Of a stretch of 64,000 nt of DNA, positions 58,998 to 64,000 are shown piece by piece (the stretch's first letter is position 1; every line of letters begins with the position of its first letter). The position numbers and the translations under genes are program-made. Source of the DNA: Sipunculus nudus. Taxonomy: Eukaryota; Annelida; Sipuncula; Golfingiida; Sipunculidae. The notes under the pieces are model-generated. The model searched no databases, was not told the origin of the DNA, and was given only the letters and a program-made list of their open reading frames with translations. Location: positions 42,014,456-42,078,455 of the forward strand of contig CM049318.1 in assembly GCA_026874595.1 (NCBI GenBank), in the 5' to 3' direction.

Positions 58998-59350
58998 TCT
59001 CCGGTGTCCGTTCAATTTAACTTCGGTCGGGGCTAGCACTTTCTGTCCCATCTGACTCACTAGGTGCTCAAAATCATGTTTTAGGCCAGCAGTTTGCAAA
59101 ATATAAATCACCATGACCTAATCTCAGGTTTCCAAGGAGATTTGCCTGTAGAATCTCCGTACTGTTAGAAGTTTCTAGATCTAACGGTTATTTTCTGTTC
59201 CCTATTCACGGACTCACTGCTTTATCTAAGGTCACAAAATAGAGAAACATATGCGTAAAAACTTCGATTTGTGTCCCTTTAACGGATGGACGGACAACGG
59301 ACAAAGAGTTATCACTATATAGCTCAGATGACATTCAGTCAGCTGAGCTA
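58998..59350 (-). repeat. Inverted single unit of the satellite family with hairpin head
   Basis: On the minus strand, 59350-59320 is the hairpin TAGCTCAGCTGACTG...CATCTGAGCTA, followed by TTGTCCGTTGTCCGTCC. Then come GGCAAATCTCCTTGGAAACC, TTAGGTCATGGTG and GATTTTGAGCACCTAGTGAG, matching 9440-9540 in the short-unit edge of the large array. It is a solitary copy about 45 kb from that array and in the opposite direction. Confidence 0.75.
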
Positions 59351-59479
59351 AAAACTAATTTTCCCAAAATTTGAACAAGGCCTACAGGCCTAATGCGAAC
59401 CTGTGCAAAGTTTGGGAGTATGAATGGAGGTTTATTTTTAAAATTTAATATTGATCCTCTTAAGTCCTGCATATCAACC

Positions 59480-60560
59480 TTAGTCATTATGATTTCAGCA
59501 AAATGGACGTTTCGGACCTGCATGTTTCAGACTAGGACATTTTAAAACTAGAATATGGGTAGTCGACAAGCGACTATGTGTATCCGCAGAAAACAGAGTG
59601 GGACAAATGAAGTGAGGCATGGATGAAGTGGCAAGGGGAATAGAATGGGGTGTGTTGCATATAAGCATGGATGTCTGCAGCGTAAACGTGAATGTAGTTG
59701 GTGCCACCTATCATAAAATCGAGAAAATTGTCAAGGATGTATAAACCTGCAAAATTTCAGGTGGATAAGTCAAACCACTGCTGGGATATGAGTGATTTTA
59801 TCCCAAGGCAGATGAACAGATGGACGCTGTGCATAAATTATTGCAGCTGGCGCCACCAGTTTTGCCTATGATGAAAAGCTATGTGAGATCTATACGCAAG
59901 CAAAATTTGGGCCCAATCTGTCAAACGGTTCCCGAGACATGAGCTTGGATGTCTGCAGAGTAAACGTAAATATAGGTGGCGCCACCTGTCATGAAATCGA
60001 GTAAGCTGTCCAGGTTGTATAAACCTGCAAAATTTCAGGTGGAAAAGTCAAACCACTTCGGAGATAAGAGTGATTTTATCCGTAGGCAGATGAATAGATG
60101 GACGCTGTGCATAAGTGGTTGCAGGTGGCGCCACCAGTTTTGCCTATGATGAAGAGCTATGTCAGATCTATAGACAGGCAAAAGTTTGGCCCAATCGGTC
60201 AAAGGTTTGCCGAGATATGAGCTTGGATGTCTGCAGAGTAAACTTGAATGTAGGTGGCGCCAGCTGTCATAAAATTGAGAAAGCTGTCCTGGATGTATAA
60301 TCCTGCAAAATTTCAGGTGGAAAAGTCAAACCACTGCTGAGATATGAGTGATTTTATCCCAAGGCAGATGAACAGATGGATGCTGTGCATAAGTGGTTGC
60401 AGGTGGCGCCACCATTTTTAGTGTATGTTATAAAGCTCTCAAAGTGCTACATTTGTGCAAATTTTTAGCCTGATCAGTCAAACTGTTCCTGAGATATGTG
60501 GGTTTATGTGTGGAAACAGACGCACAAATGGACGCTGGGCAGCGAGGAAAGGTCAGAGGT
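59480..60560 (+). repeat. 279-bp tandem repeat carrying two GGTGGCGCCACC-type sites per unit
   Basis: GATGTCTGCAG recurs at about 59669, 59949 and 60229. Between these come GTAAACGTGAATGTAGGTGG, CTGCAAAATTTCAGGTGG, AAGTCAAACCACTGCTGAGA, GATGAACAGATGGACGCTGT and a second palindrome. Perfect palindromes are at 59974-59985, 60123-60134 and 60402-60413; diverged ones are near 59702, 59848 and 60253. About three units, the last one partial. Apart from the palindrome the unit does not resemble the 337-bp family. Confidence 0.85.
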
Positions 60561-60681
60561 CAATCAAAAATGAGGGCGCAGCATTTCACATGTGAACTGA
60601 TAATAAACTTGATTCACTTAAAATGCAAACCAAGTTTTTTCAAACAGTTGAAAGATAAAGTTCCAAAAATCTGGGAATTCT

Positions 60682-60752
60682 GCATCTAGACATTGTGTCT
60701 AGACGTCTAGACGCTGTGTCTAGATGTCTAGACACATTGTCTAGACACCGGT
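60682..60752. repeat. Cluster of six TCTAGAC motifs
   Basis: Within about 60 bp the motif (G)TCTAGAC occurs six times, separated by short TTGTG, G, GCTGTG, TG and CATTG links. It is self-complementary in several registers (for example GTCTAGACGTCTAGAC). It can fold into alternative short hairpins. Confidence 0.85.
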
Positions 60753-60759
60753 CAGAGCC

Positions 60760-63304
60760 AGGTCAGTTGCCATGGTGATGTCTGGACCCCACCTGTTTGT
60801 ACTGAGTGACCTCTTGACCTGGCTGCTGAAACTCAGCATTTTGTCAAATCTGTTTTCAAACACAGAAAGCCTTTTTCAATTGGCTACAATGCGTTTTTAA
60901 AGCTGTATTTACCCAATCTATACTAATAAAACTGGCAGAACCCTACCATAGAATAATTCTTGTAAAGTTTAAACTAATCAGCTTAACAGTTTCATCATAA
61001 ATCAGTGTATAAGCTAGAAGAGTTTAAAATTACATTTTCGCTTGTAAAAAACACATCAATGTAGGTGGCGCCACCAATACCTCAATTTCAGATATGACAT
61101 ATTGACAAACATTGGTATAAAATTTGGTGATTATAGCTCTGGCCGTTTCTGAGATTTTAATTTTAGTGTGCTTTTTTGGACAGATGACTAAAGTTCAACC
61201 TCCTGTAACTCGGCCAAAAATCTCCGAACTGGAACCATTCGAACAAACTTGAGAAAGATTGTTCAAGGGATAAATTCTGTGAAATATTGGACAATTTGGC
61301 TGGATAGTTTTGGAGAAGAAGATTTTTAAAGCTTTTTTAGCTTTTTTCCTATAAAATCTAAGAAAATGCTGTTAGCAAAAAATAAACAAAATCCGATAGA
61401 GTTTTCCGGATGACTGATTATTTGCAAAAAAGTTGGTGATGCTAGCTTCTGCCGATTTTTAGATAGCTATGGTTAACGTACAGACGACGCACGACACACG
61501 ACGTACGACGGACGACGCCGCACCATCGCATAAGCTCACAGGTTCGCTAAAAAGAAATGAAAAGGATGGTTACTTTTGTGACGCACAGATGCCACGTGGC
61601 TCAGTCAGCTACATGACAAAGCACATTGCAACACACACCTGTTGTTTAACAACATTAACAAAAAAATTACGAAACTTATATTATGTATAACTCAGATATG
61701 ATTTAATATTTTACAAAATTGAGACCATAGCACTTTATTACTTAATGAAAACGTAGGTTATGCAAATATATTTGACCATATATCATATTTTCAGAGATTT
61801 GTTGGGGAAAACAGGTTTTACTCATTGACTGCCCTAACTAGCATTCAAATAAAAATCTGAACATCAGACATTTGTTCCGATGGTCTTTTTACACTCTTTG
61901 ACCATGAAAAGCTGCGCCTGGATTCAATGTTTTTCCAAATATTGTCAAATGTCAATTAAGATATTGAGGATAGTAGAATTCAATGGCGGTCCATATTTGA
62001 ATATTATAAAAAAATTCGAACATAACCCTTGTTAATATGGTTTCCTTTTGAGTCTTTCACCACAAAAACCTAAGTCTCGACCTAATTTTTAACCAATTAT
62101 CATGGTAAGGTCTTGAAATATTAAAGAAATTATGATTGAAAAAAATACCGACCCTATAATTTGCATTTTAAAATGTAAAATATGAACTGAACTGTTGTAA
62201 GTATAGTTTCATTTGAATCTTTGACCATAGTTTCAGATATAATTTTTTACCAAGTTTTATGATTAGTTCGGGTGATGATAGAAGTCTCTTCAAAGGCGGC
62301 CCCAATCTTCATGTTAAACTTTAAAATACGAAATCATGTACTAATCCTTTATGATTTGCCTTGCCAAAGGAAAAGTTGTATCCTTCACTAAATTTCACTG
62401 TCGTTGAACTAACTTTTATATAATATGATATAGACTGAACAAAAGTGACATAGATGTTACAAACTGATGAAACTGGAGGGTAATCAGGTGGTTCTTTTAC
62501 TAGCAGGCATTGATGTTGATCCGGATAGCTTTCTGAGGATGGTCCATTGCAGAAGCTTTAAAGTACGATTTAGCTGTAGGAGATTCAGATTATACGTTTA
62601 TCACAATATATTGCTATCTCTTTATTATTTACTTAATTTTCTCAAACATAAAGTGGAAAACTCCCAATTATTAAATTTGGGAGAAGATATAACTCAGAAA
62701 TAAAAATTGGTCTGTATAAATACTGTTCTTCTATTTCAGTGTGCTAGTTTGGCACGTGATTATTGTTCACCGATGGCGAACAAAAGCTGTTAACTAGTCC
62801 AAATTGTGTACGGTTGAGAACTCGGGACAATAGTTCGCAGGGGAATGGGCATCATAAAATATTGATAGAGGATCCTTTTAAGTTCTGTACACTGTCGTCT
62901 TTTAAATCTCCGTGGACGCTGGTCATGCCAGAATCATTTTGTAGAAAATAATGTGATACGTATATTTTGTGGTATGCTTGAATATCCGCAGTGGGAGAGG
63001 TAAAAGCTGTCGACAACCGATTGAAATAAGTAATTAAAAATTGATGAAATGGTCTTCTTTTAGTGTGGACAAAAAGGATCATATTTACGAACTCTTCCCT
63101 ACCCCTGTGGTCCTTGAGCACACTTTTTGTACAAAAATGCCCTTATATGTATGAGAGAATGGGTAATGCCTGTACCAGTAATGGCAATAATAACAAATAA
63201 AAGATCACTTAACAAATTTAATGGGTTTTTCTATATATAACTCATCACCTACGCAGTGCGAAAAAACTCCGTGTGAAAAGAAATGGTGCTAGATTGAAGC
63301 ACTG
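60760..63304 (+). other. No gene; one isolated palindrome and a GACGAC-rich repeat end
   Basis: A lone GGTGGCGCCACC lies at 61064-61075. At 61470-61545 CAGACGACGCACGACAC and GACGGACGACGCCGCACC mark what looks like the end of another dispersed repeat that starts near 60950. The remaining sequence is AT-rich. Open frames at 62467-62703 and 62852-63121 are unrecognised. Confidence 0.5.
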
Positions 63305-64000
63305 TTTTCGATGTGTCATCGAGGAGACCGTGTTACCGGGGTGATTGTGTATTACCGGATTTGTCTTGTTATCGATGTGGTCGTGTTACAAGGGTGGTTG
63401 TGTTACCGGGGTGGTCGTGTAACGGGTTGGTCGTGTTATCCAGGTGGTTGTGTTACCGGGGTGGTTGTTTCAACGGATTGGTCGTGTTATCCGAGTGGTC
63501 GTGTTACCGGGGTGGTTGTGTTACCGGGGTGGTTGTGTTACCGGGGTGGTTGTGTTAACAGGTTGGTCGTGTTATCCGGGTGGTCGTGTTACCGGGGTGG
63601 TTGTGTTACCGGGGTGGTTGTGTTACCGGGGTGGTTGTGTCAACGGATTGGTCGTGTTATTCGGGTGGTTGTGTTACCGGGGTGGTTGTGTTACCGGGGT
63701 GGTTGTGTTAATGGGTTGGTCGTGTTATCCGGGTGGTCGTGTTACCGGGGTGGTTGTGTTACCGGGGTGGTTGTGTTAATGGGTTGGTCGTGTTATCCTG
63801 GTGGTCGTGTTACCGGGGTGGTTGTGTTACCGGGGTGGTTGTGTTAACAGGTTGGTCGTGTTATCCGGGTGGTCGTGTTACCGGTATGGTGTTACCGAGA
63901 TGGTCTATAACGGGAAGGTCGTGTACCTGTATGGCCGTGTCTCTGGGTAGGGCGTGTTACTGGGGAGGTCGTAATACCGGTGTGGTCTATAACGGGAAGG
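63305..64000 (+). repeat. 17-bp minisatellite with higher-order units, runs off the right edge
   Basis: The basic unit is GTTACCGGGGTGGTTGT (17 bp). A variant TTGGTCGTGTTATCC recurs at 63427, 63478, 63563, 63648, 63716, 63784 and 63852. The gaps are 51, 85, 85, 68, 68 and 68, all exact multiples of 17. From 63890 the units degrade, with GGTCTATAACGGGAAGG at 63902 and again at the window end. Open frames up to 178 codons exist because stops are absent from the unit in all three plus frames. Confidence 0.95.

Noticed and set aside
63311-63847. 178-codon open frame (and overlapping 81- and 111-codon frames)
   Set aside because: It is the translation of the 17-bp minisatellite. The same residues appear in all three frames and there is no other coding signal.

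Overview
The window looks like intergenic, repeat-dominated DNA from a marine invertebrate, most likely a bivalve mollusc. That taxon is an inference from the retrotransposon mix, the runs of GTCCGTCC-type repeat heads, tRNA-derived SINE-like heads, long minisatellites and AT richness. I found no convincing intact host protein-coding gene, no rRNA and no functional tRNA. Nearly all recognisable coding sequence is decayed transposon.

Left part (1-14 kb). A decayed Ty3/gypsy-class LTR retrotransposon lies on the minus strand (1-5732). Its domain order is gag, protease, integrase, reverse transcriptase, RNase H, so integrase is upstream of RT, as in the GmR1-type group of gypsy elements. Four more LTR copies without internal regions lie at 8509-9339, 42868-43653, 49835-50602 and 51555-52002. 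From 9.3 to 14.0 kb there is a satellite-like array with a homogeneous core of about 337-bp units and decayed edges of about 155-170 bp. Each core unit carries a small palindrome, GGTGGCGCCACC. Diverged or inverted single relatives occur at 5.8-6.1 kb and 59.0-59.35 kb. A second array with a different unit (about 279 bp, 59.5-60.5 kb) carries the same palindrome.

Middle part (14-35 kb). There is an L1/Tx1-like LINE fragment (14.6-16.0 kb), three minisatellites (74-bp, 35-bp and 50-bp units), a 2.07-kb element with long imperfect terminal inverted repeats and no transposase (22.65-24.72 kb), and a diverged duplicated block with four perfect TGACGTCA sites (27.8-29.9 kb). A cluster of six 20-bp palindromes (30.1-30.4 kb) and a CR1-like LINE on the minus strand (32.5-34.7 kb) follow.

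Right part (35-64 kb). A truncated Helitron Rep gene lies on the minus strand (34.8-38.0 kb). An 864-bp segment interrupts it, copied almost perfectly from 40.5-41.3 kb, and the insertion is flanked by an exact 326-bp duplication of the Rep gene. Next come a LINE ORF1 split by a solo LTR (42.3-43.8 kb), a long hairpin insertion with 13-bp direct repeats (45.15-45.28 kb) and two unrelated 5'-truncated LINEs meeting head to head near 48.6 kb. A decayed repeat field interrupted by a partial LTR follows, then a TTA-flanked inverted-repeat MITE rich in GGCGAC (55.7-56.35 kb), another CR1-like LINE fragment, and a 17-bp minisatellite with higher-order structure running off the right edge.

The genes do not form a pathway. 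The window records nested transposition, satellite turnover and what looks like template switching.
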